The notes under the pieces: model-generated
Seen by the model: the letters and a program-made list of their open reading frames with translations, nothing else
What the model was told of the DNA's origin: nothing
The model's database searches: none
Position numbers and translations under genes: made by a program
Assembly (NCBI RefSeq): GCF_004348985.1
Contig: NZ_SMKW01000026.1
Coordinates: forward strand, 54,639 to 118,638
Source of the DNA: Saccharopolyspora elongata
Lineage (GTDB): Bacteria; Actinomycetota; Actinomycetes; Mycobacteriales; Pseudonocardiaceae
Direction: 5' to 3'
Length of the DNA stretch: 64,000 nt
Shown here: one piece after another, positions 28,109 through 37,269 of the stretch
How the letters are laid out: each line of letters starts with the position of its first letter
Position numbering within the stretch: position 1 is the stretch's first letter

Positions 28109-28504
28109 TCAGCTCGCGCAGGTGCCGTCCGCGCGGTCGTGTTCTTCTTGCGCCGCCATGACTTCGTCGCCGTGGCGGAATCCCCATTCGCCGAGCATCC
28201 CGATCGGGCCCAGCAGGCTCTCGCCCAGCTCGGTCAGTCGATACTCGACCCGGGGCGGAGCCTCCCGGTAGGTGCACCGGTCGACCAGGCCGTTGTACTG
28301 GAGCCGGCGCAGCGTCTCGGAAAGCACCTTGGTGCGGATGCCACCGATCTGCCGCCGCAGATCGATCGGACGCAACGGCCCCTTGCGGAGCGCCCAGACG
28401 ACCACCGGATTCCACGTGTTGGACAGCAGGTCGAACGCCAACCGCGCCCTGCAGTCGGCGAGGAACTCGCTGTGCGCGGGCAACACCTCGGGCATCTCGG
28501 TCAT
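28109..28504 (-). CDS. HxlR-type winged-helix transcriptional regulator
   Basis: 131 residues. Family pattern FDLLSNTWNPVVVWALRKGP, RPIDLRRQIGGIRTKVLSET and LRRLQYNGLVDRCTYREAPP is typical of HxlR proteins, which act as dimers sensing aldehydes, quinones or redox state. ATG 28504 has GGTGAGGAG seven bases upstream; an in-frame ATG at 28534 lacks one. Divergent from the F420-type reductase gene, with about 127 bp between starts; likely its regulator. Confidence 0.88.
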   Translation of the reverse strand: MTEMPEVLPAHSEFLADCRARLAFDLLSNTWNPVVVWALRKGPLRPIDLRRQIGGIRTKVLSETLRRLQYNGLVDRCTYREAPPRVEYRLTELGESLLGPIGMLGEWGFRHGDEVMAAQEEHDRADGTCAS

Positions 28505-28553
28505 GGGACTCTCCTCACCTGCTTGGAACCCCATCCTGCTCGGCCGTGAGACA

Positions 28554-28571
28554 CCGATTGGTAGCCATCGG
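28554..28571. promoter_or_regulatory. Possible HxlR operator
   Basis: CCGAT-8 nt-ATCGG inverted repeat in the divergent HxlR/reductase gap. Only five bases per arm, so this is tentative. Confidence 0.25.
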
Positions 28572-28631
28572 GCCGCTTAGCGTCGGACCGGCATCCCACC
28601 GGAGAACTCGGACGAAAGTGAGAAGAGGCCT

Positions 28632-29285
28632 GTGCGAATCGGGATTCTGGGCGCTGGCAGCATGGCCGACGCACTCGGTACACAGTGGACGCGAGGCGGT
28701 CATCACGTGATGGTGAGCGGTCGCGACCCGGCCAAGGCAAGAGCACTGGCGGAGCGGCTCGGGCCGTCGGCGCGGAGCGGAACCTTCGCGGAAGCCGCCG
28801 AGTTCGGCGATGTCGTCCTCGTCGCCGTGCTGCACTCGGCGGTCGCCGACGTGCTCACCGCCGCCGGAGCCGAGGTCGGCACCTTGCGGGGCAAGGTGTT
28901 GATCGACTGCACGAACGCCGTCGTCCCCGGGCGCTTCACCCTCGACCTCCCCGCCGGAACCTCGATGGCCGAACGGATCGCCGGCCAGGCGGTCGGGGCG
29001 CGCGTCGTCAAGGCCTTCAACACCTGCCACGAATCCGTCTGGCGGGCGACGCCACCGGTTTTCGACGGCCGACCGCTGGTCGTTCCGCTGTGCGGGGACG
29101 ACGCCGAGGCGATCGCCACCGTTCGGTCGCTCGTGACCGACATCGGCTGCGTACCGGCCGACGGAGGCCCGCTGGAACGAGCGTTGCTGCTGGAAGCCAC
29201 CACCGCGTTCATGATCGGCCTGTGGTTCCGTGGCATCGATGCGCAGGCGATGCTGCCTCCGCAGAAGTACGGCACCGGCGGCTGA
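28632..29285 (+). CDS. NADPH-dependent F420 reductase-like / NAD(P)-binding oxidoreductase
   Basis: 217 residues. Rossmann motif MRIGILGAGSMADALGTQW at the N-terminus, VMVSGRDPAKARALAERLG next, KVLIDCTNAVVPGRF and VKAFNTCHESVW later, as in the F420:NADPH oxidoreductase-related family. GTG at 28632. The adjacent HxlR regulator and the HxlR habit of controlling redox or detoxification genes suggest inducible expression. The true cofactor pair cannot be told from sequence. Confidence 0.82.
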   Translation: MRIGILGAGSMADALGTQWTRGGHHVMVSGRDPAKARALAERLGPSARSGTFAEAAEFGDVVLVAVLHSAVADVLTAAGAEVGTLRGKVLIDCTNAVVPGRFTLDLPAGTSMAERIAGQAVGARVVKAFNTCHESVWRATPPVFDGRPLVVPLCGDDAEAIATVRSLVTDIGCVPADGGPLERALLLEATTAFMIGLWFRGIDAQAMLPPQKYGTGG

Positions 29286-29310
29286 CCACCCGCGGCGACG
29301 ATCCCGGCCG

Positions 29311-29349
29311 CGTCGATGGATCGGTCGTCGCGCGCCCGATCCATCGACG
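29311..29349. terminator. Bidirectional hairpin between reductase and DUF4097 genes
   Basis: 14-bp stem CGTCGATGGATCGG/CCGATCCATCGACG (29311-29324 with 29336-29349), 11-nt loop, between convergent genes. Confidence 0.7.
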
Positions 29350-29381
29350 CCGTTCGGCGCTCACACCAGGCCTTCCACGCT

Positions 29382-30383
29382 TCACGTGGCTGTCGTCAAC
29401 ACGGCATCCCCCGTTCCTGTGCGGCCGAAGATCTGCAGCTTCGGTTCCTTCTCTGGAGGTACCTCGGAGACCACCAGGTCGCTGCTCGCCGTGCCGGTGG
29501 ACGAGGTGAGGTCCACCTCTGCGGAGGTTCCGCGGTGGACGGACACCTGCAACTCGCCGGAGCCCGTGATCAGCTCGACCTGCCCGGCGGTCGCGTCCGC
29601 GACCGTCAGGTCGCCGCTGCCGGAACGCACCAGCACGTCACCGGACACGGTGCCGAGCCACACGTTCCCGCTACCGGTGGCCACCGACGACGCCGTCTCG
29701 ATCACGGCGATCTCGACGTCGCCGCTGCCGCTGCGCGCATGCACGCCGCCGGCCATCGTGCCCAGCCGGAGCTGGCCGGAACCGGACCGGATCGTGGCCC
29801 GATCCGACGCCCGCTCGATCGACACCGTGCCGGAACCGGCCTGAACGTTGATCCGCCCGGCCGTGCCGGTCACGCTGATCTCGCCGGAGCTGGAGTGCAC
29901 CCCGACCTCCGAGTCCAGCGGGGCGCGAACCTTGACCGCCAGCGGGACGTTGCGCAGCGGGGCGTTGGCCGGGGTCCGGACGGCGAGCCGGTTGCCGGTG
30001 AGGTCGATCCGCGTCCGCCGCACGGCCTCGGAGATCGGCTCCTGCGCCCCGCGCCCGCGGTCGGCCTCGCCACCGGTGCGGATGCCGGCCTCGCTGAACT
30101 GCTCGGTGACCCAGCTCAGCAACCCGGTCAGGCCACTGCGCCAGTCCGGCCCGCTGGCAGCTGCATCGTGCCGGACCTCGACGTGGGTCGTCGCGGTTTC
30201 GGCCAACTCGATCACGACCGGCCCCAGGCTGTTGCCGATGTCGATGCGAATCGGCCCGGCGGTGTCGAAGTCCTGGCTGCGCACCAGCTCGGCCAACCGC
30301 TCCTCGGCGCTCGACCGCTCCTCCGCGTCCGATCGGTCGGAGGGCTCGGCCGGGCCGCCGCCCGTTGTCTCGTCGTTCGTCAT
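29382..30383 (-). CDS. DUF4097 beta-solenoid protein
   Basis: 333 residues. The C-terminal 170 residues are a repeated solenoid with one beta-turn per repeat: EISVTGTAGRINVQAGSGTV, ATIRSGSGQLRLGTMAGGVH, GSGDVEIAVIE, GSGNVWLGTVSGDVLVRSGS. The N-terminal half is acidic and contains RIDIGNSLGPVVIELAETAT. DUF4097/GIN-type domains often pair with small regulators and adhesive or anti-sigma functions, but no firm role is known. No signal peptide. Starts 15 bp after the RHH gene, so the two form an operon. Confidence 0.82.
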   Translation of the reverse strand: MTNDETTGGGPAEPSDRSDAEERSSAEERLAELVRSQDFDTAGPIRIDIGNSLGPVVIELAETATTHVEVRHDAAASGPDWRSGLTGLLSWVTEQFSEAGIRTGGEADRGRGAQEPISEAVRRTRIDLTGNRLAVRTPANAPLRNVPLAVKVRAPLDSEVGVHSSSGEISVTGTAGRINVQAGSGTVSIERASDRATIRSGSGQLRLGTMAGGVHARSGSGDVEIAVIETASSVATGSGNVWLGTVSGDVLVRSGSGDLTVADATAGQVELITGSGELQVSVHRGTSAEVDLTSSTGTASSDLVVSEVPPEKEPKLQIFGRTGTGDAVLTTAT

Positions 30384-30398
30384 CGCGATCCCCTCCTC

Positions 30399-30962
30399 TC
30401 AGCCTTCGACCCAGCCGCGCACCCGCGAGCCGGGCTCGCCGCGCCACCGCCCGCGCGGGCCGCCGCCGGGCGGTCCCCATGGTCGGCCGCGGCCGTGCCG
30501 CGGGTGGTCCCACGGGCCGCGCGGCCGCCCGGTGTGCAGCGCACCCTGAACCGCCTGCGCGACCCAGGTGTTCAACGACACGCCCTGGCTCGACGCGGCC
30601 TGTTCGGCCTGCGACTTGATCTCCTCCATCAGGCGGAGCGTGATGCGGCTGATGTCACCGCTGTCGCGGCTCGGCGGGGGTGGCGGTGGCTCGGCCTCGT
30701 CCTCCACCGTGGGTGGTGCGGTGTCGCCGCTGACCACCACTCGGACGTCGCGGCCGTCGAGGCGGATGTCGACGACCTGGCCGTCCAGCAGCGTCGTCAC
30801 CTCCGCTGCCAGGTCGGACAGTGCGTTCATGATCGCCAGCCGTGCGGCCGGCTCGATCGCGCCGGACAGCACCGCCGCGGTCTGCCGGGTCTGGTCGTCC
30901 CCGGCGGAGGCGGCGGAGCTCAGGTCCTCGCGAAGCTGCTCGATGTAAGGGCTCAGATCCAT
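30399..30962 (-). CDS. Ribbon-helix-helix (HicB/Arc-like) protein
   Basis: 187 residues. Residues about 1-95 are helical with IRLDGRDVRVVVSG. A proline stretch (EPPPPPPS) leads to an RHH-like segment, ITLRLMEEIKSQAEQAASSQ followed by GVSLNTWVAQAVQGAL, the pattern of CopG/HicB DNA-binding proteins. The C-terminus is Gly/Arg/Pro-rich (about 145-187). It starts inside a dense array of repeated sites (30961-31024), which argues for autoregulation. No toxin gene is next to it; its partner is the DUF4097 gene. Confidence 0.78.
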   Translation of the reverse strand: MDLSPYIEQLREDLSSAASAGDDQTRQTAAVLSGAIEPAARLAIMNALSDLAAEVTTLLDGQVVDIRLDGRDVRVVVSGDTAPPTVEDEAEPPPPPPSRDSGDISRITLRLMEEIKSQAEQAASSQGVSLNTWVAQAVQGALHTGRPRGPWDHPRHGRGRPWGPPGGGPRGRWRGEPGSRVRGWVEG

Positions 30963-31024
30963 GACACCACTATGACTTCATCGATGGCGTCATGCAATGA
31001 CCTGATGGTGTCATCTGGCGTCAT
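30961..31024. promoter_or_regulatory. Phased operator array upstream of the RHH gene
   Basis: Five copies of a 10-bp site close to (A/G)TGGYGTCAT: rightward at 30984, 31005 and 31015; leftward (as ATGACACCAC and ATGACTTCAT) at 30961 and 30972. A weaker leftward copy is at 30997. Starts are offset by 11, 12, 21 and 10 bp, near helical periodicity. The first site overlaps the RHH start codon. A cooperative RHH operator, possibly also touching the thyX promoter 100 bp away. Confidence 0.75.
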
Positions 31025-31125
31025 GGGATCTTGTCGGGACCGCCGGTTACGCTCGATGCACACATGGGGAGTCGCAAACGGCAGTCGTCGACCGCCGTCC
31101 AGAGCAGGAAAGGGGCCCGCCCGTC

Positions 31126-31878
31126 GTGACCGAGATCGTGCGGCCGAAAGTGCAGCTGATCGGCAAGACCGAGTTCTTCCCGCCGGAGGACGTGCCCTGG
31201 TCGACCGACGCCGACGGCGGGCAGGCGCTCGCGGAGTTCGCCGGTCGCGCGTGCTACCAGTCGTGGCGCAAGCCGAACCCGGCCACCGCCACCAACGCCG
31301 GCTACCTGAAGCACATCCTCGAGGTCGGCCACCTGTCCGTGCTGGAGCACGGCTCCGTGTCCTTCTACCTGTCGGGGATGTCGCGCTCGCTGACCCACGA
31401 GCTGATCCGGCACCGGCACTTCTCCTACTCGCAGCTGTCGCAGCGGTACGTGCCGGAGCGCGACGCCGCGATGGTCGAGCCCGACGTCATCGCCGAGGAC
31501 CCGGAGCTGCACGAGAAGTTCGTGCAGGCCACCGAGGCGAGCGTCGCTGCCTACACCGAGCTGCTCGCCGCGCTCGAGGAGAAGTTCGCCGACGAGCCGA
31601 AGGCGACGCTGCGCCGCAAGCAGGCGCGGCAGGCGGCCCGCGCGGTGCTGCCCAACGCGACCGAGACGCGGATCGTGGTGACCGGCAACTACCGGGCGTG
31701 GCGGCACTTCGTGGCGATGCGCGCCTCCGAGCAGGCCGACGTCGAGATCCGCGCCCTGGCCATCGAGTGCCTGCGGCAGCTGCAGAAGGCCGTGCCGAAC
31801 GTGTTCAGCGACTTCGAGATCACCACGCTGAAGGACGGCACCGAGATCGCGTCCAGCCCGTTCGTCACCGAGGGCTGA
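31126..31878 (+). CDS. thyX: Flavin-dependent thymidylate synthase ThyX
   Basis: 250 residues. Makes dTMP from dUMP with FAD, NADPH and methylenetetrahydrofolate. The ThyX motif [15 protein letters not shown] starts at about residue 95; [20 protein letters not shown] before it and [20 protein letters not shown] after it are family landmarks. GTG at 31126. Upstream of dapA-rnj as in mycobacteria, with a kinase and a small gene inserted. Terminated by a strong hairpin. Confidence 0.96.
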   Translation: MTEIVRPKVQLIGKTEFFPPEDVPWSTDADGGQALAEFAGRACYQSWRKPNPATATNAGYLKHILEVGHLSVLEHGSVSFYLSGMSRSLTHELIRHRHFSYSQLSQRYVPERDAAMVEPDVIAEDPELHEKFVQATEASVAAYTELLAALEEKFADEPKATLRRKQARQAARAVLPNATETRIVVTGNYRAWRHFVAMRASEQADVEIRALAIECLRQLQKAVPNVFSDFEITTLKDGTEIASSPFVTEG

Positions 31879-31905
31879 ACCGGGTTCGCCCAGGTTTTCG
31901 CGAAT

Positions 31906-31942
31906 CGGACGGCCGGCTCCCGCCTCGGGAGCCGGCCGTCCG
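31906..31942 (+). terminator. thyX terminator
   Basis: Perfect 16-bp stem CGGACGGCCGGCTCCC/GGGAGCCGGCCGTCCG (31906-31921 with 31927-31942), 5-nt loop, 27 bases after the stop. Confidence 0.8.
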
Positions 31943-32110
31943 CGCATCCCGGGCAGCCGGCAGCGGTCCCGCCCCTGCGGGCTCCTCATCGCGGGGCCTC
32001 GCAGGGAACCGATCGGTCCGCCGCACAGTCAAAGGACCGATCCGGCTCATCTGATTGGATGAACGGCGAGGCGGGACGTTTGCGCTGCGTGGTCGCGCGC
32101 GAGGACTTCG

Positions 32111-33571
32111 GTGGAGGACGGCGCAGTGGTTGAGCAGGTCGGGCCAGGGCAGCAGGCCCGGGTGATCGGCGGTCGGTACCAGGTCGTCCAAGAGCTCGGA
32201 CGCGGCGGCATGGGGATCGTCTGGCGTGCCTGGGACCAGGTCATCGGCCGCGAGGTCGCGATCAAGGAACTGCACCTGCCCGACGGCGTGCCCCCGGCCG
32301 AGCGGCAGGTCTTCGAGGAGCGGGTGCTCCGCGAGGCGCGCACCGCGGGACGGCTGAACGACCCGGCGGTGGTCACGGTGCACGACGTGCTGGCCGAGTC
32401 CGGCGTCACGTACATCGTGATGGAGCTCGTGCAGGCGGTCACCCTCAGCGACTACGTCGCGCAGTGGGGTCCGCTGCGCCCCGAGCAGGCCGTGGACCTG
32501 ACCCGCCAGGTGCTCTCCGCGCTGGAGACCGCGCACGCGGCCGGGATCGTGCACCGCGACGTGAAGCCGAGCAACATCATGGTCGCCGACGGCCGGGTCA
32601 AGCTGGCCGACTTCGGGATCGCCCAGACCCTGGACGACCCGCGGCTGACCAGCAGCGGCGCGATCGTCGGCTCTCCATCGTTCATGGCGCCGGAGCGGAT
32701 CAAGGGCGCGGACGCCTCGCCGGCCAGCGACCTGTGGTCCCTGGGCGCGACGCTGTTCTTCGCGGTCGAGGGCTGGATTCCGTTCGAGCGGCAGACGACG
32801 GCCGCCACGCTGCACGCGGTGCTCAACGATCCGCCCCGCCTGTCCGGCCCGCACGGCATGATCGGCTCGGTGATCACCGGGTTGCTGATCGCCGATCCGC
32901 GGGCACGGTTCACCGGCCCGCAGATCCGGGCACTGCTGGACAGCGCTCCCGCCAACGGCGGCAACCCGGACCAGACCCTGCCGGTCGGCAGTCCCACCCG
33001 GGTCGCCCCGGGGGCGTCGAAGCCGAAGCGTTCCAAGGGCCCGTGGCTGATCGCTGCGGCCGTCGCCGCCGTCGTGCTGTTCGTCGCCGGGCTCCTGGTC
33101 GGGCGGTTCGCGCTGGTCGGCGGAGGTTCGCCGGCCGCGATGGATTCGACCCTGGTGTTCGGCGAGGGCGGCGACGTCGCCGGTTTCGACCCGGACGCCA
33201 AGGACTGCGGCACCGGGAAGATCACCGCGGGCAAGCCCATCAACAACACGACGTCCTGCTCCGACCCGCACGACTTCGAGTTCTACGCGTCGGGCTCCGC
33301 GTTCAGCTCCAGCGGCTACGACACGGCCTACCCCGGCAAGGACGCGCTGGTCGCATACGGCGAGGGCTACTGCTCGATGTACTTCGCCTCGGACAAGGTC
33401 GTCGCGCCGGGCAAGCAGACCACGTTGCGCTACGTCACGCTCGTCCCCTCGGAACAGAGCTGGAACGCATACCGCCAGTCCGAAGGCGACCGGAAGGCCG
33501 GCTCGCAGAGCATCTACTGCGCCCTCTACAGCGCGTCCGGCGACAAGCTGCAGACTTCCGCGACGAAGTGA
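32111..33571 (+). CDS. Membrane-anchored Ser/Thr protein kinase (Hanks type)
   Basis: 486 residues. Kinase domain about 20-275: Gly-rich loop GRGGMGIVWRA, Lys in VAIKEL, catalytic loop HRDVKPSNI, DFG, APERIKG, and DLWSLGATLFFAVEG. A linker with basic residues leads to one membrane helix (about 313-335, WLIAAAVAAVVLFVAGLLVG). The extracellular domain (about 345-486) has Cys residues in KDCGTGKI, TTSCSDPHDFEFY, GYCSMYF and IYCAL and resembles septum-formation/DUF4190-type secreted domains; it has no PASTA repeats. GTG at 32111. Signals and substrates unknown. Confidence 0.9.
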   Translation: MEDGAVVEQVGPGQQARVIGGRYQVVQELGRGGMGIVWRAWDQVIGREVAIKELHLPDGVPPAERQVFEERVLREARTAGRLNDPAVVTVHDVLAESGVTYIVMELVQAVTLSDYVAQWGPLRPEQAVDLTRQVLSALETAHAAGIVHRDVKPSNIMVADGRVKLADFGIAQTLDDPRLTSSGAIVGSPSFMAPERIKGADASPASDLWSLGATLFFAVEGWIPFERQTTAATLHAVLNDPPRLSGPHGMIGSVITGLLIADPRARFTGPQIRALLDSAPANGGNPDQTLPVGSPTRVAPGASKPKRSKGPWLIAAAVAAVVLFVAGLLVGRFALVGGGSPAAMDSTLVFGEGGDVAGFDPDAKDCGTGKITAGKPINNTTSCSDPHDFEFYASGSAFSSSGYDTAYPGKDALVAYGEGYCSMYFASDKVVAPGKQTTLRYVTLVPSEQSWNAYRQSEGDRKAGSQSIYCALYSASGDKLQTSATK

Positions 33572-33615
33572 TCTCCTGCGCCACCCCGCGGCTCGGCGGT
33601 GGCTAGAGTGGGCGC

Positions 33616-34242
33616 ATGGGTGTGGCCAGCGATGAGCGCCAGCAGTTGTGCGACCTGTTCGAGCGGCTCGGCCCGGACGCGCCGACGCTGTGCGCCGGGT
33701 GGAGTACCAAGGACCTCGCGGTGCATCTCGTGGTGCGCGAACGGCGACCGGACGCGGTGGCGGGCAAGTTCGTGAAGGCGCTCGTCGATCGCAGCGAGCG
33801 CATCCAGAACGAGCTGCGCGCGCTGTCCTGGCCGGAGTTGATCGACCAGATCCGGCAGGGGCCGCCGAAGTGGAACCCGCTCGGCTTCTCCGGCGTGGAC
33901 GAGGCGGTCAACGCCGCCGAGTTCTTCGTGCACCACGAGGACGTCCGGCGGGCCCAGCCGGATTGGCAGCCGCGCCCCTCCGACCCGGAGCGCGAGGAAG
34001 CGCTGTGGAAGTCGCTGACCCGCGTCGCGAAGATGTTCTACGGGCGCAGCCCGGTGGGCGTGGTGCTGCGGCGCCCGGACGGCACCGAGATCGCGGCCAA
34101 GCGCGGTCCGCGCACGGTGCGCCTCGTCGGCGAGCCCAGCGAGCTGATCCTGCACGCCTTCAGCCGTCGTGCAGCGAAGGTCACGTCCGAAGGCAACGAG
34201 GCCGATGTGCTCGCGGTCGAGGATCTGCGCCGGTCTTTTTGA
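33616..34242 (+). CDS. TIGR03085-type DinB/maleylpyruvate-isomerase-like protein
   Basis: 208 residues. Begins DERQQLCDLFERLGPDAPTL, then LCAGWSTKDLAVHLVVRERR, later AAEFFVHHEDVRRAQPDW. The His pattern (VHLV, HHED) fits the metal-binding four-helix DinB/mycothiol-dependent fold. Members of this family are found near dapA in actinobacteria, function unknown, perhaps mycothiol-linked. ATG 33616, 44 bp after the kinase gene. Confidence 0.82.
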   Translation: MGVASDERQQLCDLFERLGPDAPTLCAGWSTKDLAVHLVVRERRPDAVAGKFVKALVDRSERIQNELRALSWPELIDQIRQGPPKWNPLGFSGVDEAVNAAEFFVHHEDVRRAQPDWQPRPSDPEREEALWKSLTRVAKMFYGRSPVGVVLRRPDGTEIAAKRGPRTVRLVGEPSELILHAFSRRAAKVTSEGNEADVLAVEDLRRSF

Positions 34243-34390
34243 CGCGTGGGACGGAAACTCGCTCGCGCGACGGCGGCCGGACCGGAAGAAACACGGCGTT
34301 CCCAGGCCTGCGGACGCGGGGTTTCCCGAATGTGCTCTGAGGTCGATCCGGCCGCTCTGAACAGGGAACTCACCAGGTAGCGTCAGGGCC

Positions 34391-35323
34391 ATGACCGTCT
34401 GCCCCACTGCCAGTCCGGGCCGCCCGTTCGGCCGCGTCCTGACCGCCATGGTCACGCCGTTCGACGAAGACGGAAAGCTCGACCTTACGCTGGCGCAGGA
34501 GCTCGCCACGTATCTGGTCGACAGCGTCGGCAACGACGGCTTGGTCGTCAACGGCACCACCGGCGAGAGCCCCACGACCAGCGATCACGAGAAGCAGCAG
34601 CTGCTGCGCGCCGTGGTCGAGGCGGTGGGCGACCGCGCGACCGTGGTGGCCGGCGTCGGCACCAACAACACCGAGCACTCGGTCGAGCTCGCGCGCGCCG
34701 CGGAGCACGCCGGTGCGCACGGCCTGCTGGTCGTGACGCCGTACTACTCGCGTCCGCCGCAGGAGGGGCTGTTCCAGCACTTCTGGACGGTCGCCGACGC
34801 CACCGAGCTGCCGGTGATGCTCTACGACATCCCGCCGCGCTCCATCGTGCCGATCCAGGTCGACACGCTGAAGCGGCTGGCCGAGCACCCGCGGATCCAG
34901 GCGGTCAAGGACTCCAAGCACGACCTGCTGGCCGGTAGCGAGGTGCTGGCCAGCACCGACCTCGCCTACTACTCGGGCGAGGACCCGCTGAACCTGCCCT
35001 GGCTGTCGGTCGGCGCGGTCGGCTTCGTCAGCGTGATCGGCCACGTGGTGGGGGACCGGCTGCGCAAGATGCTGGACGCCTACGAGGCTGGCGACGTCGC
35101 CGGTGCCCGGGAGGTCCACAATGGACTGCTGCCGGTGTACCGGTCGATGAACTTCGTCGGTGGGGTGATCTTCTCGAAGACGGCGCTCCGGTTGTGCGGC
35201 TACGAGACCGGTCAGCCGCGGCTGCCGCTGCCCGCGGCGACCGAGGAGCAGGTGCGATTGATCACCAGCGACCTGTGGGATGCTGGCCTGGTACTGGTCA
35301 ATCCGGACGCCGCACAGAGGTGA
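34391..35323 (+). CDS. dapA: 4-hydroxy-tetrahydrodipicolinate synthase
   Basis: 310 residues. First committed step of diaminopimelate/lysine synthesis, joining pyruvate and aspartate semialdehyde. TIM-barrel signatures: GRVLTAMVTPFDEDGKLDL, VVNGTTGESPTTSDHEK (the GTTGE loop), LLVVTPYYSRPPQEGL with the catalytic Tyr, and VKDSKHDL with the Schiff-base Lys at about 173. ATG 34391. It sits just upstream of rnj, the usual dapA-rnj pair. Confidence 0.96.
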   Translation: MTVCPTASPGRPFGRVLTAMVTPFDEDGKLDLTLAQELATYLVDSVGNDGLVVNGTTGESPTTSDHEKQQLLRAVVEAVGDRATVVAGVGTNNTEHSVELARAAEHAGAHGLLVVTPYYSRPPQEGLFQHFWTVADATELPVMLYDIPPRSIVPIQVDTLKRLAEHPRIQAVKDSKHDLLAGSEVLASTDLAYYSGEDPLNLPWLSVGAVGFVSVIGHVVGDRLRKMLDAYEAGDVAGAREVHNGLLPVYRSMNFVGGVIFSKTALRLCGYETGQPRLPLPAATEEQVRLITSDLWDAGLVLVNPDAAQR

Positions 35324-35330
35324 ACCAGCG

Positions 35331-37055
35331 TTGAGCGCAAAGGCGACAGCCACCGAGTACCACCCGGTGACGCCGACATCGTCGGCCCCACCACCCCCGC
35401 TGGCCGACGGTGGGCTGCGCGTCGTAGCGCTCGGCGGCATCGGCGAGGTCGGCCGGAACATGACCGTGTTCGAGCACGCGGAACGGCTGCTGATCGTTGA
35501 CTGCGGTGTGCTGTTCCCCGAGGACGACGCGCCGGGCGTGGACCTGATCCTGCCGGACTTCGCCGCGATCGAGAACCGGCTGGACGACATCGACGCGCTG
35601 GTGCTCACGCACGGGCACGAGGACCACATCGGGGCGGTGCCGTTCCTGCTGCGGCTGCGGCCGGACCTGCCGGTGGTGGGGTCGAAGTTCACCCTCGCCC
35701 TGCTGGCGGCCAAGTGCCGCGAGCACCGGCTGGACCCGGTGCTGGTGGAGGTTGCCGAGGGGCAGCGCAGCAAGCACGGCGCCTTCGAGCTGGAGTTCTT
35801 CGCGGTCAACCACTCGATCCCGGACGCGCTCGCGGTCGCCATTCGGACCCCGGCCGGGGTCGTGCTGCACACCGGTGACATCAAGCTCGACCAGCTGCCG
35901 CTGGACAACCGGCTGACCGACCTCGCCGGCTTCTCCCGGCTCGGCGACGAGGGCGTGGACCTGTTCCTGGTGGACTCCACCAACGCCGAGGTGCCCGGGT
36001 TCGTCACGCCCGAACGCGAGATCGGGCCGGTGCTGGACCGGGTGATCGGCAAGGCCACCCAGCGCGTGATCGTGGCGTGCTTCGCCAGCCACGTGCACCG
36101 CGTGCAGCAGGTGCTGGACGTGGCCGAGACGCACGGCCGCAAGGTGTGCTTCGTCGGCCGTTCGATGGTGCGCAACATGGGCATCGCGAACGATCTGGGC
36201 ATGCTGCGCGTGCCGGACGGGCTGCTGGTGGACCTCGACGAGGCGCTGGCGATGCCCGAGCACCTGGTGGCGTTCGTCTCGACCGGATCGCAGGGCGAGC
36301 CGCTTTCGGCGCTGTCCCGGATGGCGCGCGGCGAGCACAAGCAGATCCACATCCGCGCCGGCGACACCGTCGTGCTGGCGAGCTCGCTGATTCCCGGCAA
36401 CGAGACCGCGGTGTTCGGCGTGGTCAACGGCCTGGTCCGGCTGGGCGCCGACGTGGTGCACCAGGGCCACGCGAAGGTGCACGTGTCGGGGCACGCCTCG
36501 GCCGGCGAGTTGCTGTACCTCTACAACGCGGTGCGGCCGAGCAACGTCATGCCGGTGCACGGCGAGTGGCGGCACCTGCGGGCGAACGCCGAGCTGGCGC
36601 GGCTGACCGGGGTGCCGGCGGATCGCGTGGTGATCGCCGAGGACGGCGTCGTGGTCGACCTGGTGGACGGCATCGCCGCGATCGCCGGCCGGGTCGAGGT
36701 GGGGCACGTCTACGTCGACGGCCTGTCCGTCGGTGACGTGGGCGAGTCCACGCTCTCCGACCGGCTGGTGCTGGGCGAGGGCGGGTTCATCGCGATCACG
36801 GTCGCGGTGGAGGCGTCGACCGGCCGGGCGGTGTCGTCCCCGACGATCTCCGGTCGCGGCTTCTCCGACGATCCGAAGGCGCTGGACGACGTGGTGCCGC
36901 TGGTCGAGATGGAGCTGGCCCGCACCGAGGCGGAAGGCATCGCCGACACCCACCGGATCGCCCAGGCGGTGCGCCGGGTGGTCGGGCGGTGGGTGGCCGA
37001 GACCTACCGCCGGCGGCCGATGATCGTGCCGAACGTGCTCCCCGTCGGATCCTGA
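35331..37055 (+). CDS. rnj: Ribonuclease J
   Basis: 574 residues. Metallo-beta-lactamase/beta-CASP RNase with 5'-3' exo- and endonuclease activity, used for rRNA and mRNA maturation. The metal-binding motif HGHEDHIGAVPFLL starts at residue 94; HTGDIKLDQLPLD, FVSTGSQGEPLSALSRMA (beta-CASP) and VHVSGHASAGELLYL follow. The chosen TTG start at 35331 (AGAGGTGA upstream) gives (M)SAKATATEYHP; no ATG or GTG in frame fits better. Only 7 bp after dapA, so probably translationally coupled. Confidence 0.95.
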   Translation: MSAKATATEYHPVTPTSSAPPPPLADGGLRVVALGGIGEVGRNMTVFEHAERLLIVDCGVLFPEDDAPGVDLILPDFAAIENRLDDIDALVLTHGHEDHIGAVPFLLRLRPDLPVVGSKFTLALLAAKCREHRLDPVLVEVAEGQRSKHGAFELEFFAVNHSIPDALAVAIRTPAGVVLHTGDIKLDQLPLDNRLTDLAGFSRLGDEGVDLFLVDSTNAEVPGFVTPEREIGPVLDRVIGKATQRVIVACFASHVHRVQQVLDVAETHGRKVCFVGRSMVRNMGIANDLGMLRVPDGLLVDLDEALAMPEHLVAFVSTGSQGEPLSALSRMARGEHKQIHIRAGDTVVLASSLIPGNETAVFGVVNGLVRLGADVVHQGHAKVHVSGHASAGELLYLYNAVRPSNVMPVHGEWRHLRANAELARLTGVPADRVVIAEDGVVVDLVDGIAAIAGRVEVGHVYVDGLSVGDVGESTLSDRLVLGEGGFIAITVAVEASTGRAVSSPTISGRGFSDDPKALDDVVPLVEMELARTEAEGIADTHRIAQAVRRVVGRWVAETYRRRPMIVPNVLPVGS

Positions 37056-37269
37056 ACCGATCATCTGGTCGTGTGACTTATTGGTCCGGTTTGCCGACTA
37101 TTCTTGATCGCTGTCGGTGGCCGGGGTCTCCAGTGGGTGATCTGCGGAACCCGTTGGGAGCACACGGCGGGCCTGCCTGGAGATCGACTGCGAGGGTGGG
37201 TCTCGCCGGTTCGGGGCGCATTCGGACTCCTGGACCGGAGGAATCACCAACGGGAGATTGGGGTCTGAA

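Noticed and set aside
30399..30962. Antitoxin of a classical HicAB toxin-antitoxin pair
   Set aside because: No HicA-like or other small toxin gene adjoins; the cotranscribed gene is a 333-aa DUF4097 protein.
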